49,734 bases of DNA. It comes from JAVVHE01 sp032249695 (lineage in GTDB: Bacteria > Pseudomonadota > Alphaproteobacteria > Sphingomonadales > Sphingomonadaceae). The notes under the pieces are model-generated. The model was given only the letters and a program-made list of their open reading frames with translations. It searched no databases and was not told the DNA's origin. The stretch is taken from contig JAVVHE010000020.1 in the NCBI GenBank assembly GCA_032249695.1, positions 1 to 49,734 of the forward strand. The letters run 5' to 3'. Positions 24,492 through 33,043 of the stretch are shown here, in pieces (the first letter of the stretch is position 1; each line of letters starts with the position of its first letter). The position numbers were made by a program, and so were the translations under genes.

Positions 24492-25751
24492 ATGATCCGT
24501 CCGCCCGCCATCGCGCTTACCCTCCTCGCCCACAGCGCCGCCGCGCAGCCGCTGTCGCTGCCGGCCATTGTCGCGGGCGGGCCGCAGACGGGGCCGGAGC
24601 TGTCCGCCGCAGTGATCGCGCGCGCTGGGCCGGACGGCACCGGGGCGGCGGCGGCGGGGCTGGCGGATATCGCCGCGCGGCGCCCGATGCTCGTCGAAAC
24701 GCCGGTGCGCGTCGCGTCAATTTCGAAGTTCGTCACCGCGATCGCGGTGATGCGGCTGGTGGAGGCGGGGCGGCTCGATCTCGATGCCGACGTGTCGCGC
24801 TATCTCGGCTGGCCGTTGCGCAACCCCGCGCATCCGGACGTGCCGGTGACGCTGCGGCTGCTGATGGGCCACCGTTCCGGCCTGTCCGATGCAGGCGGCT
24901 ATAGCTTCCCGCTCGGCACGACGCTGAAGGACAGCATCGGCCCCATAAGCTGGGCTGAGTGGGCGCCGGGCGAGCGGTTCGATTATGTGAACCTGAACTA
25001 CGGCGTGGTTGCCACGGTGATGGAGGCCGCAACCGGAGAGCGCTTCGACCGCCTGATGCAGCGGCTGGTCTTGCGGCCGATGCGGCTCCGCGCATGCTAT
25101 AACTGGAGCGGCTGCCCGGCTGGGATGAGCGCGCGCGCAGCGGTGCTCTACCGGAAGGGGCGCGACGAGACGGCATGGGATCCGACCGGGCCGTGGGTCC
25201 CGCAGATCGACCTGGGCGGCGCGCGTCCGCCCCTAGGCTGCCCGGTGCGGCGCCCGTCCGATGACGCGCCGTGCGACCTCGCAACCTATCGCCCCGGCAC
25301 TAACGGAACGCTGTTCAGTCCGCAGGGCGGCTTGCGGATCAGCGTCACCGATCTCGCGCGCATCGGGCGGATGATCGCCAACGGCGGCGTCAGCGGCGGC
25401 CGCCGCCTAATGAAGCCCGCGACCGTCGCGCTGTTCCTCGAAAGCCGCCCTACCGGCAGCCCGGCGGGTGAGACCTATGGCGGACTGATGCGCGAATGGG
25501 GCCTGGCGCAGTGCCTGCCCGCCGGCCAGGCCGGGACGAAGCGCTGGTGCGGCCATCTCGGCGACGCATACGGCCTCTACTCCGGGCTGTGGATCGAACC
25601 GCGCTCGCGTCGCGTCATCGCCTACGCGGTGACGGGCAGCGCCGATGACCTGGAAAAGGCGGGCAAGGGGCCGAGCGGCATGTTCCGCGTGGAGGAAGCG
25701 CTGTGGCGCGCAGCCGAAGCGCTGCCGGTCCGGTCCGAGAGGCGCCGCTGA
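24492..25751 (+). CDS. exported serine hydrolase of the beta-lactamase/PBP (class C) family
   Basis: A 419-aa exported protein with an N-terminal signal MIRPPAIALTLLAHSAAA. The active-site serine is S76 in VASISKF (SxxK). The YxN element is YVN in DYVNLNYG, and the third motif is HLG in WCGHLGDAYG. The sequence GHRSGLSDAGGY is usual for this group. It is probably an esterase or D-aminopeptidase-like enzyme of the beta-lactamase fold, not necessarily an antibiotic hydrolase. The start ATG is at 24492 with the signal right behind it. It is divergent from the ABC ATPase, which starts 140 bases away. Confidence 0.85.
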   Translation: MIRPPAIALTLLAHSAAAQPLSLPAIVAGGPQTGPELSAAVIARAGPDGTGAAAAGLADIAARRPMLVETPVRVASISKFVTAIAVMRLVEAGRLDLDADVSRYLGWPLRNPAHPDVPVTLRLLMGHRSGLSDAGGYSFPLGTTLKDSIGPISWAEWAPGERFDYVNLNYGVVATVMEAATGERFDRLMQRLVLRPMRLRACYNWSGCPAGMSARAAVLYRKGRDETAWDPTGPWVPQIDLGGARPPLGCPVRRPSDDAPCDLATYRPGTNGTLFSPQGGLRISVTDLARIGRMIANGGVSGGRRLMKPATVALFLESRPTGSPAGETYGGLMREWGLAQCLPAGQAGTKRWCGHLGDAYGLYSGLWIEPRSRRVIAYAVTGSADDLEKAGKGPSGMFRVEEALWRAAEALPVRSERRR

Positions 25752-25797
25752 CGGTCCAAGCGCCAGCGCCGCGACCGCGTGCGGCGGCGCGGACCGT
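25751..25797. terminator. bidirectional terminator-like hairpin
   Basis: The gap between two convergent genes is exactly one long inverted repeat. ACGGTCC (25751-25757) pairs with GGACCGT (25791-25797), and an inner GCGCCGC pairs with GCGGCGC. It spans from one stop codon to the other. There is no T-tract, so it could be a factor-dependent terminator or mRNA 3' stabiliser for both transcripts. Confidence 0.5.
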
Positions 25798-26898
25798 TCA
25801 CGCGCCAGCGCCGCGGTTCAGGAAGAAGCACAGCATCGCGCGCGAGGCGTCGGGCCCTTCTGGATCGTTGTACGACCCGTCCGCGCCGCCGCCTGACCAG
25901 GCGTGGCCGCCACCATGCAGCGTCCACTCTTCGATCAGCGCGCGCCCGCTCTCGTCGGTGAAACGCGTCCGCGTATAGCTGCGGCCCGGCGCGCTCCGCC
26001 CGCGCTCCTCGCGGCGGGTGAGCGGCTGGCCCGCCGCTTCGGCCGCGGCGTCGACGATCTGGCGGCTGTTGGCGTGCGCGACCGTTTGGTCCCGGTCGCC
26101 GTGGAAGGTAATCACCGGCACGAAGCGGCCGGTGGGGGCAACAGGGCGCCCGCCGTGCTGCATCGCGCGCAAAGCGCTTGGCAGATCGGAGGCCGATCCG
26201 CAGGCCAGGCCCGAGTGGATGCCGACCGCTGCGTAGACATCGGGATAAGCCGCCGCCATCACCGCTGCAGCCGCTCCGCCAGCCGACAGCCCCGCGACGA
26301 ACACGCGCGCCGTGTCAGCGTGATGTTCGGCCGCGGCGGCGCGTGTGCAACCCGCGATCAGCGCAGGCTCGCCCGCGTCGCGGCGCTGGTCTTCGGGGCG
26401 GAACCAGTTCCAGCAGCGCTGCGGGTTGGCGGCGCGGTCCTGGCCGGGATAGAGGACGATGCAGCCGTGCTCCTCCGCAAGACGGTTCATCCCGGTGCCG
26501 ATCGCGAAATCCTCGGGCGACTGGGTGCAGCCGTGGAGCATGACGAGGAGCGGCATGCCCGGTCGCAGCTCCCGCGGCAGATAGAGCCGGTAGGCGAGGC
26601 TGCCCGCCGCGCCCTGGTAACGGCCTTCCAGAAACTGGCCCGGCCCGAAATCCCGGTTACCGCGCTTGGCGGGCTTGGCGCGGGCGCGCGATTTCTCTGG
26701 CTTTTCCGGGGCCTTTGCGGTGGTGCGCGGCTGGGCGGCCGGATCGCAGGGGAGCGCGGTCAGCTCGATGACCGCGCCGGGCGCAGGCGTACCGATACCG
26801 CCGAGCGCGGCCTGGATGCGCCGCGTCGCTGCAAGCGGATCGCCTGCGCGTGTGAGGCGTAGCGCCTCGGCAAACGAGGCGGAGAGGGCGGTGGACAC
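25798..26898 (-). CDS. PHB-depolymerase-family esterase (LpqC/Fes-like alpha/beta hydrolase)
   Basis: A 366-aa alpha/beta hydrolase of the 'esterase PHB depolymerase' family. It has a PLLVMLHGCTQSPEDFA oxyanion region, the nucleophile box GLSAGG (S205), an acid in TFHGDRDQTV and a histidine in LHGGGHAWSG. A lysine/alanine-rich linker separates an N-terminal helical part. Despite the name, members hydrolyse varied esters, and a role in polyhydroxyalkanoate use is only a possibility. The start is GTG at 26898, with AAGGAA nine bases upstream. No signal peptide is evident. The RHH regulator gene lies 30 bases upstream and is probably co-transcribed. Confidence 0.85.
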   Translation of the reverse strand: MSTALSASFAEALRLTRAGDPLAATRRIQAALGGIGTPAPGAVIELTALPCDPAAQPRTTAKAPEKPEKSRARAKPAKRGNRDFGPGQFLEGRYQGAAGSLAYRLYLPRELRPGMPLLVMLHGCTQSPEDFAIGTGMNRLAEEHGCIVLYPGQDRAANPQRCWNWFRPEDQRRDAGEPALIAGCTRAAAAEHHADTARVFVAGLSAGGAAAAVMAAAYPDVYAAVGIHSGLACGSASDLPSALRAMQHGGRPVAPTGRFVPVITFHGDRDQTVAHANSRQIVDAAAEAAGQPLTRREERGRSAPGRSYTRTRFTDESGRALIEEWTLHGGGHAWSGGGADGSYNDPEGPDASRAMLCFFLNRGAGA

Positions 26899-26928
26899 GG
26901 AGGAGCTTTCCTTCGGGGGGCGAGGGGT

Positions 26929-27360
26929 TCAGATGATGCGGTCGGCGAGCGCCTGCTTGACCGCCGGACTGGCGTGGAGCGCGCCGAGGACGGTCAGCGA
27001 GTTGATGCCGGCGCGCGCGAGATCGGGCGTGACGTCACCAGCGATGCTGAGCAGCCCCAGCACGCGCAGATCGAGCGGAGAGCCGGCATTGCGCGCAGTC
27101 TCCAGGTCCGAGCGCGACAGGTGCGCGACGCCGAGCTGGAGATGGCGGCGGCTGGCCGAGGCGCGCGTGGTGTCGGCGTGGCGCTCCAGCTGGTTGCGGA
27201 TCGCGGTGCGGATGAAGTCGGTGCGGTTGGAATAGAAGCCGTCGCGCACCAGAAGGTCGATCTGGCCCAGGTCCACGAAGCCTAGGTTGATGGTGACTTT
27301 TTCGCTGTCCGGGCGCGTCCGGAGTGCGTCCGGCGATATCGGGGGGATCTGACCATCCAT
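26929..27360 (-). CDS. ribbon-helix-helix (CopG-like) transcriptional regulator
   Basis: A 143-aa protein with an N-terminal ribbon-helix-helix domain (EKVTINLGFVDLGQIDLLV, then GFYSNRTDFIRTAIRNQL). Its C-terminal part of about 70 residues I do not recognise (LDLRVLGLLSIAGDVTPDLA..). It is probably a DNA-binding autoregulator. The start ATG at 27360 sits inside an 18-base palindrome, a good operator candidate. The gene stands between the hybrid kinase and the esterase, all on the minus strand, and may control the esterase. Confidence 0.8.
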   Translation of the reverse strand: MDGQIPPISPDALRTRPDSEKVTINLGFVDLGQIDLLVRDGFYSNRTDFIRTAIRNQLERHADTTRASASRRHLQLGVAHLSRSDLETARNAGSPLDLRVLGLLSIAGDVTPDLARAGINSLTVLGALHASPAVKQALADRII

Positions 27361-27369
27361 GTGGATGGT
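27352..27369. promoter_or_regulatory. operator-like palindrome over the RHH regulator's start
   Basis: ACCATCCATGTGGATGGT is a near-perfect palindrome (seven-base arms ACCATCC/GGATGGT, four-base centre). It covers the ATG of the ribbon-helix-helix gene (CAT at 27358-27360 on the plus strand). RHH repressors often bind such short palindromes near their own start, so autoregulation is inferred. Confidence 0.5.
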
Positions 27370-27428
27370 ATGGGGCTGGCGGCGTGAAACTTCAAGTCGG
27401 CGGGCAAGCGACGAATCGCAACGTCCGC

Positions 27429-29468
27429 TCACCCGCTCCCGCGCCGCCGGGGCAGGTGGACGACTTCGTTGCCAGGCGCGGTTAGCTTTTCGATGGCCTG
27501 GTTGAGGTCGCGGCGGCGGAAGGGTTTGTCGAGACGCGGAAGGTCGGGGGCGTCCTCGGCCGGGCCGGTATAGCCCGTGATCAGCAGCACGGGCAGGCCG
27601 GGGTGCGCCTCTGCCAGCGCCTCGGCAAGGTCGGCGCCCGTCATGCGCGGCATCTTATAGTCGGTCACCACGATATCGGCGGCCGCGTGCGCAAGCCACG
27701 ACAGCGCCTCGGCTCCGCTCGCCGCCTCGTGGACCGTATGGCCCAGCTCGCGCAGCATCTCGGCGGTGGCGCGGCGAACCAGCGGCTCGTCGTCGACCAG
27801 CAGGATGGTGAGCGGCCGCCGCGGGTTGGCGGCGCGGTCGCCGCCCGCGCTCAGCTGCTCGACCGGAGCCTCGGCTGCGGCGGGCAGCCACAGATCGACG
27901 CGCGTGCCCTGGCCGGGAGCGCTGGTCATCTTGAGGCCGCCGCCAAGCTGCGAAACGAGGCCGTGCACCATCGACAGGCCAAGGCCGGTGCCCTTGCCGA
28001 CCTCTTTCGTCGAAAAGAACGGCTCAACCGCGCGCGCAAGCGTCGCCTCGTCCATGCCGGTGCCGCTGTCGATCACCGACAGCCGCACGCACAGGCCCCC
28101 CGCGGCGCCGGGCAGCTCGCCGGGGCGCAGCGTCGCGGGTTCGGCCGACAGCGTCAGCCGCCCGCCGTTCGGCATCGCGTCGCGCGCGTTGACACAGAGA
28201 TTGAGCAGCGCGAGTTCGAGCTGGTTGGGGTCGACCTGCGCCGGTGGCAGGTCGCGCGCGGTGCGGACGTGCAGCTCGATCGTCGGCCCCACCGAGCTCG
28301 CAACGAGATCGCGCATTCCGTCGAGAAGCCCACCAAGATCGATCGCGCGTGTCTGCAGCGACTGCCGCCGCGCGAAGCCCAGCAACCGCTGCACCAGCAT
28401 CCGCGCGCGCTCGGCCGATTCCAGCGCACCGCCGATCAGCCGCGCCGCGCGCGCATCCTCCTTGCCATAGCGGCGGTTCAAGAGATCGAGCGCGCCGGTG
28501 ATCGGCGTCAGCAGATTGTTGAAATCGTGCGCCACGCCGCCGGTCAGCTGGCCGATGGTCTCTAATTTCTGGGCTTCGTGCAATTGCGCGATCGCCGTCT
28601 CGCGCTCGGCGGTCGCGGCTTCGACACGCTGTTCCAGCGTCTGCGTCAGCGCGCGCAACTCCAGCTCGATCGTGCGGCGCACCGTGATGTCGTTGAACAG
28701 CACCGCGACGCGGCACAGCGCAGGGTCGCCGATGCGGAAGGCGTGGACATCGTACCACCGGCCGAGCGAGGCGGCCTCGCTCTCGAAGCGCACGGGCGCT
28801 CCGGTCCGGGCGACCGCGCCGTAGGTATCGAGCCAATGGTGGCCGTGATCGGGCACCAGCGCACTGACGCATTTGCCCTGCACGTCGGACAGGCCGGTCT
28901 GGCTCTCGAAGGCGGGGTTCACCTCCAGATAGCGATAGTCGACCGCGCGGTCGCCCTCGAACATCACCTCCAGCACGCAGAAGCCCGCGTCGATCGAATT
29001 GAACAGCAAGCGGTAGCGCTCGGCGCCATCGCGCAGTTCAGTCAGGCGCGCGCGCGCCTCATACTGCCGCCGTCGCCCGCGCAAGGCCGACCGCGCGAGG
29101 CTGACGAGAGTCGTCGGATGGAACGGCCGCTCGAGGAAGGTGACGTTCCCCAGCAGTTTCAGATGCCGCGCCGCCGCGGGGTTGCGCTCCAGACCGCCGC
29201 CGCGCGTCGTCAGCAGGATGAACGGCAGGTCGGACCATTCCTCCTGCGTCGCCAGCCAGCCCGAAAGTGGCTGCAGGTCGGCGGTCGCCAGCGCTTCCTC
29301 GGTGACGCAGGCGAAGCCAGCGCCCTCGCCGACCGCACCGACCAGCTCGCCCAGCGTCGGGCAGATTCGCGCAGCGATCCCGGCCTCGTTCAGCATCTCG
29401 GCGGCGATCGCTGCGTCGCGGCCCCTCGGAGCGAGGATCACCGCGCGTTCGGAGCTGGAACCGCTCAT
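27429..29468 (-). CDS. hybrid sensor histidine kinase (REC-like, PAS, HisKA, HATPase, REC)
   Basis: A 679-aa soluble signalling protein. Residues 7-125 resemble a receiver fold without an evident phosphoacceptor (ending TFLERPFHPTTL). A PAS domain follows (about 148-265). The coiled-coil and HisKA part has the phospho-histidine H314 in GGVAHDFNNLL. The ATPase part has NLCVNARDAMPNGG and GKGTGLGLSMVHGL. A C-terminal receiver shows LLVDDEP and the acceptor D603 in VVTDYKMP. No membrane segment is seen. It starts in ATGA at the end of the KaiC-like gene, so the two are translationally coupled; that link suggests the KaiC-like ATPase and the kinase act together. The input signal is unknown. Confidence 0.9.
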   Translation of the reverse strand: MSGSSSERAVILAPRGRDAAIAAEMLNEAGIAARICPTLGELVGAVGEGAGFACVTEEALATADLQPLSGWLATQEEWSDLPFILLTTRGGGLERNPAAARHLKLLGNVTFLERPFHPTTLVSLARSALRGRRRQYEARARLTELRDGAERYRLLFNSIDAGFCVLEVMFEGDRAVDYRYLEVNPAFESQTGLSDVQGKCVSALVPDHGHHWLDTYGAVARTGAPVRFESEAASLGRWYDVHAFRIGDPALCRVAVLFNDITVRRTIELELRALTQTLEQRVEAATAERETAIAQLHEAQKLETIGQLTGGVAHDFNNLLTPITGALDLLNRRYGKEDARAARLIGGALESAERARMLVQRLLGFARRQSLQTRAIDLGGLLDGMRDLVASSVGPTIELHVRTARDLPPAQVDPNQLELALLNLCVNARDAMPNGGRLTLSAEPATLRPGELPGAAGGLCVRLSVIDSGTGMDEATLARAVEPFFSTKEVGKGTGLGLSMVHGLVSQLGGGLKMTSAPGQGTRVDLWLPAAAEAPVEQLSAGGDRAANPRRPLTILLVDDEPLVRRATAEMLRELGHTVHEAASGAEALSWLAHAAADIVVTDYKMPRMTGADLAEALAEAHPGLPVLLITGYTGPAEDAPDLPRLDKPFRRRDLNQAIEKLTAPGNEVVHLPRRRGSG

Positions 29469-30955
29469 CCTTCTACATCGGGTAGCAGCGTCGCGTCGCT
29501 ACCGACCAGCTCGGGCACACCGCGCAACACGCCCTGAAAGCCGGTCAGCGGCGCGCCGAGCGTGATGCCGCGGGTGTCGATGCGGTACTCGCGGATCGTA
29601 TCTTCATGCGGGCCGGTGCGCTTCTTGACGACCGAGATCGCACGGCGGACGCGGCCGGCGGCCTCGAAATAGCGCAGCAGGATGACGGTGTCGGCGAGAT
29701 AGGTAACGTCGACGGGCGAGCGCATGTCGCCCACCAGCCCGTGCTGCGCAGCGGTCAGGAACGCGGTCGCACCCTGCCGGTTCAGATATTGAAGCAGCTC
29801 GTGCATGTGCAGCACCAGCGCCTGCTCGCCGGGCATCGCGGCCTGGTAGCCGTTGAGGCCGTCGATGGCGACGGTTTGGGCGCCACGCTCCTCCACCGAG
29901 CGGCGGACGATGTGCGAAAACTCGCCGGGCGTCAGCTCGGCAGCGTCGACCTGCTCGGCGATCAGCTGGCCCGATGCGATCATCGCGCGGACGTCGATGC
30001 CCAGCGACTTCGCGCGCTCGGCGAGCATGTCCAGCTCTTCGTCGAAGATGAACATCGCCGCCCGCTCGCCGCGCGCGACGGCATTCGCCACAAAGGTCAG
30101 CACCAGAAGCGACTTGCCCGTGCCCGCCGGCCCCAGCACCAGCACGCTCGATCCGCGCTCGACGCCGCCGCCCATCAGCCGGTTGAGCTCCGGGATCGAG
30201 GATGCGATCAGCTGGCGATCGAACGTCACCCGGTGCTCGGCGGAGACCAGCCGCGGGAACACGCGCACGCCGCCTTGGGCGATCTGAAAGTCGTGATAGC
30301 CACCGCGATAGGACCGCCCGCGATATTTGGTGACGCGCAGGCGCCGCCGTTCGCAACCATAGTCGGGCGCCAGCTCCTCCAGCCGCAGCACGCCGTTCGC
30401 GATGCTGTGGACGGTCTTGTCGCCCACCCCGGTGGTCATGTCGTCCAACAGCAACACCGTCGCGTCGTGCCGCGCGAAATAATGCTTCAGCGCCAGCACC
30501 TGCCGCCGGTAGCGCAGCGAACTCTGCGCGAGCAGCCGGATCTCGGAGAGGCTGTCGAGCACGACGCGGTCGGGCCGCACGCGCTCGAACACCTAGAAGA
30601 TGCGCCGTGTCGTCTCGCCGAGCTCAAGATCCGACGAGTAAAGCAGGCTCTGATACTGTTCCTCGTCGAGAAGGCTCTCGGGCGGCACGAGTTCGTGGAC
30701 CTCGACGCCGTCGAGCGACCAGCCGTGGCTCGTGGCGGTGGCGCGCAGCTCGTCCTCGGTTTCGGACAGCGTGAAATAGAGCGACCGTTCGCCCCGCTTG
30801 CAGCCTTCGATCAGGAACTGCGCGGCGATCGTCGTCTTGCCGGTGCCGGGACTGCCTTCGCACAGGAACACGCGCCCGCGCGCAAATCCGCCCGCCAGCA
30901 CGTCATCCAGCCCGTCGATCCCCGTCGCCGCATCCAGCTCTGCGTCGTTCGCCAT
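29465..30955 (-). pseudogene. KaiC-like RecA-superfamily ATPase split by an in-frame TAG
   Basis: A two-domain KaiC-like protein of about 496 residues, in two parts in the same frame. The N-terminal part (30593-30955, 120 aa) starts MANDAELD and has Walker A in EGSPGTGKTT (34-42). It ends TTRRIF at a TAG (30593-30595). The next codon is GTG, opening the C-terminal part (29465-30592, 375 aa), which carries the Walker B of domain one (VVLDSLSEIRLL) and a full second domain with GPAGTGKSL. Homologous proteins (recalled) have an acidic residue at the TAG position, which suggests GAG to TAG. It could be a true nonsense mutation, a sequencing error, or a gene restarting at GTG. The downstream histidine kinase starts at its stop codon. 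The start ATG at 30955 fits the family; a longer frame runs from 31039. Confidence 0.8.
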
Positions 30956-30979
30956 TCGCTGTCCATCATTCGTAACGAC

Positions 30980-31009
30980 GCGACAACGCGCGAGCGTGCT
31001 GGTTGTCGC
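30980..31009. promoter_or_regulatory. inverted repeat in the divergent KaiC-like/TetR-remnant promoter region
   Basis: GCGACAAC (30980-30987) and GTTGTCGC (31002-31009) form an eight-base inverted repeat with a 14-base centre. It lies between the KaiC-like gene (minus) and the decayed TetR gene (plus). This size and place are usual for a TetR-family operator. It may be the former binding site of that regulator. No convincing -35/-10 pair was picked out. Confidence 0.4.
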
Positions 31010-31026
31010 CACGTAGCGTCGCCTGA

Positions 31027-31449
31027 ATGAACGGGTCAACGGCTGAGCGTGGCCGACAGCGCAGCGCAGGGGCGGATGCGGCGATGTTGCGCGCCGCGTT
31101 CGATCTGATCGCCGATCGCGGGCGGGCGGGGTTCAGCATCGGGGGCGCCGCCGAGCGGGCGGGGCGATTGCGGGGCCGGCGGGCGATGTGTCGGCGGCCA
31201 TGCCCGCCGGAGAGCGCGCCGCCCCCGCGCGTGCGGACGCGATGGTCGAGCGGAGGGTGCGGCCGCGCGAGCGCTGGGGCGGGGACCGCATCGAGTGCGC
31301 GATCGCCGGGCTGGACGTGGACGCAGCGCTCAACGCGCTCTACTCGCCGCTTCCATGCGCCGCTGCTGATGGGCCGCGGGGTCGAGCCGCCCGAGCGGGC
31401 GGCCGCCGACCTTGCCATCATGCTGCCCGGCACCGTCAGGGAGCCTTGA
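31027..31449 (+). pseudogene. decayed TetR/AcrR-family regulator
   Basis: The open frame begins with a TetR-like helix-turn-helix start (AMLRAAFDLIADRGRAGFSI, then GGAAERAG) but then loses family likeness, with CRRPCPPE in place of an expected YRRWP-type segment. A C-terminal-like piece (GLDVDAALNALYSPL) appears in another frame near 31305-31350. The last stretch (APLLMGRGVEPPERAAADLA) is back in the first frame. I read this as a TetR gene with at least two frameshifts. It ends exactly where purH begins. An intact short protein cannot be excluded. Confidence 0.55.
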
Positions 31450-33030
31450 TTGACCGACCGAATCCCCGTTCGCCGCGCGCTCTTGTCGATGTCCGACAAG
31501 GCGGGGCTGGAGCCGCTCGCCCGTGCGCTGGCGGCGCATGGGGCGGAGCTGGTGTCGACTGGCGGCACGGCGAGCGCCATCCGCGCGCTGGGGCTGACGG
31601 TCCGCGATGTCAGCGACCTCTCCGGCGTGCCCGAAATGCTCGACGGCCGCGTGAAGACGCTCGTGCCCGCGGTGCACGGCGGGCTGCTCGCCCGGCGCGA
31701 TCTCTCCGCCCATATGGACACGATCGCGCAGCATGGCATCGGCCCGATCGACCTCGTCGCAATCGACCTCTACCCGTTCGAGGCCGCGCTGGCGCGGGGG
31801 GCGCCCCGCGACGAGCTCATCGAAAACATCGACATCGGCGGCCCGGCGATGATCCGTTCCGCCGCCAAGAACCACGCTGCCGTCGCGGTGCTGACCGATG
31901 CGCAGGATTACGAGCCGGTGATCGCCGAGCTTGGCGCGGGGGGCACGACGCTCGCCACCCGCCGCCGCCTCGCGGCGAAGGCCTATGCCGCGACGTGCGC
32001 CTATGACAGCGTGATCGCGAGCTGGTTCGCCTTCGCCGATCAGCGCGAGGAGTTCCCGACCACGCTGCCCCTAATGCTGCGGAAGCACGAAAGTCTGCGC
32101 TATGGCGAGAATCCGCATCAGCAGGCGGCCTTCTACACCACCGCCGGATCGCCCCCCGGCGGGCTGGCGGCCGCGCGGCAGGTTCAGGGGAAAGAGCTGA
32201 GCTACAACAATCTGCTCGATGCCGACGCCGCGCTCGAGCTGATCGCGGAGTTCGGCGGCAGCGAGCCTGCGGTCGCGATCATCAAGCACGGCAACCCCTG
32301 CGGCGTCGCATTCGGGCGGACGGTCGCTGACGCCTACGAGCGCGCGCTGGCGGCCGATCCCGTGTCGGCCTTCGGCGGCATCGTCGCCGCGAACCGGGCC
32401 CTCGACGCCGAGGCGGCGCGGGCGATCACGGGCATCTTCACCGAAGTCGTGCTCGCGCCCGACGCGGATGAGGCTGCGCAGGCGGTGTTCGCGGCCAAAA
32501 AGAACCTTCGCCTGCTGCTGACCGGCGCGCTGCCTGACCCCGCACGCGGCGGGCTCAACCTGCGGACGATCAGCGGCGGGCTGCTGGTGCAGGCGCGCGA
32601 CAACGCCGGTGCGCCCGAGATGCGGGTCGTGACCAGGCGTGCGCCAACCGGGCGCGAGATCGCCGATCTGAAGCTCGCGTGGATCGTCGCCAAGCACGTC
32701 AAGTCGAATGCGATCGTCTATGCGAAGGACGGAGCGGTCGCCGGCGTCGGCGCGGGCCAGATGAACCGCCGCGATTCGGCGCGCATCGCCGCCATCCGCG
32801 CGCGCGAGGCCGCCGATGCCGCCGGCTGGCCGCAGCCCGCGACGGTCGGCTCGGCGGTTGCATCGGATGCGTTCTTCCCCTTCGCCGACGGCGTGCTCGC
32901 AGCCGTTGAGGCGGGGGCGACCGCAGTCATCCAGCCCGGCGGCTCGATCCGCGACGAGGAGGTGATCGCCTGCGCCGACGAGGCGGGCGTCGCGATGGTG
33001 TTCACCGGCACCCGCCACTTCCGGCATTGA
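31450..33030 (+). CDS. purH: bifunctional AICAR transformylase/IMP cyclohydrolase
   Basis: A 526-aa enzyme for the last two steps of IMP synthesis. The N-terminal MGS-like cyclohydrolase domain (1 to about 150) shows ELVSTGGTASAIRALG and the DGRVKTLVPAVHGGLLARRD stretch. The transformylase domain has SLRYGENPHQQAAFY, the catalytic Lys-His in IIKHGNPCGVA (about 279-280), and AFGGIVAANR. The C-terminus GTRHFRH is complete. The start is TTG at 31450, supported by AGGGAG six bases upstream and by the family N-terminus (IPVRRALLSMSDKAG). It is convergent with the amidohydrolase gene, with only 13 bases between stops. Cytosolic. Confidence 0.96.
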   Translation: MTDRIPVRRALLSMSDKAGLEPLARALAAHGAELVSTGGTASAIRALGLTVRDVSDLSGVPEMLDGRVKTLVPAVHGGLLARRDLSAHMDTIAQHGIGPIDLVAIDLYPFEAALARGAPRDELIENIDIGGPAMIRSAAKNHAAVAVLTDAQDYEPVIAELGAGGTTLATRRRLAAKAYAATCAYDSVIASWFAFADQREEFPTTLPLMLRKHESLRYGENPHQQAAFYTTAGSPPGGLAAARQVQGKELSYNNLLDADAALELIAEFGGSEPAVAIIKHGNPCGVAFGRTVADAYERALAADPVSAFGGIVAANRALDAEAARAITGIFTEVVLAPDADEAAQAVFAAKKNLRLLLTGALPDPARGGLNLRTISGGLLVQARDNAGAPEMRVVTRRAPTGREIADLKLAWIVAKHVKSNAIVYAKDGAVAGVGAGQMNRRDSARIAAIRAREAADAAGWPQPATVGSAVASDAFFPFADGVLAAVEAGATAVIQPGGSIRDEEVIACADEAGVAMVFTGTRHFRH

Positions 33031-33043
33031 GCCGGAGCGCCGC

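Noticed and set aside
31188..32006. 272-codon open frame overlapping the start of purH
   Set aside because: Most of it is an out-of-frame reading of purH; only its first part shows TetR-like remnants.
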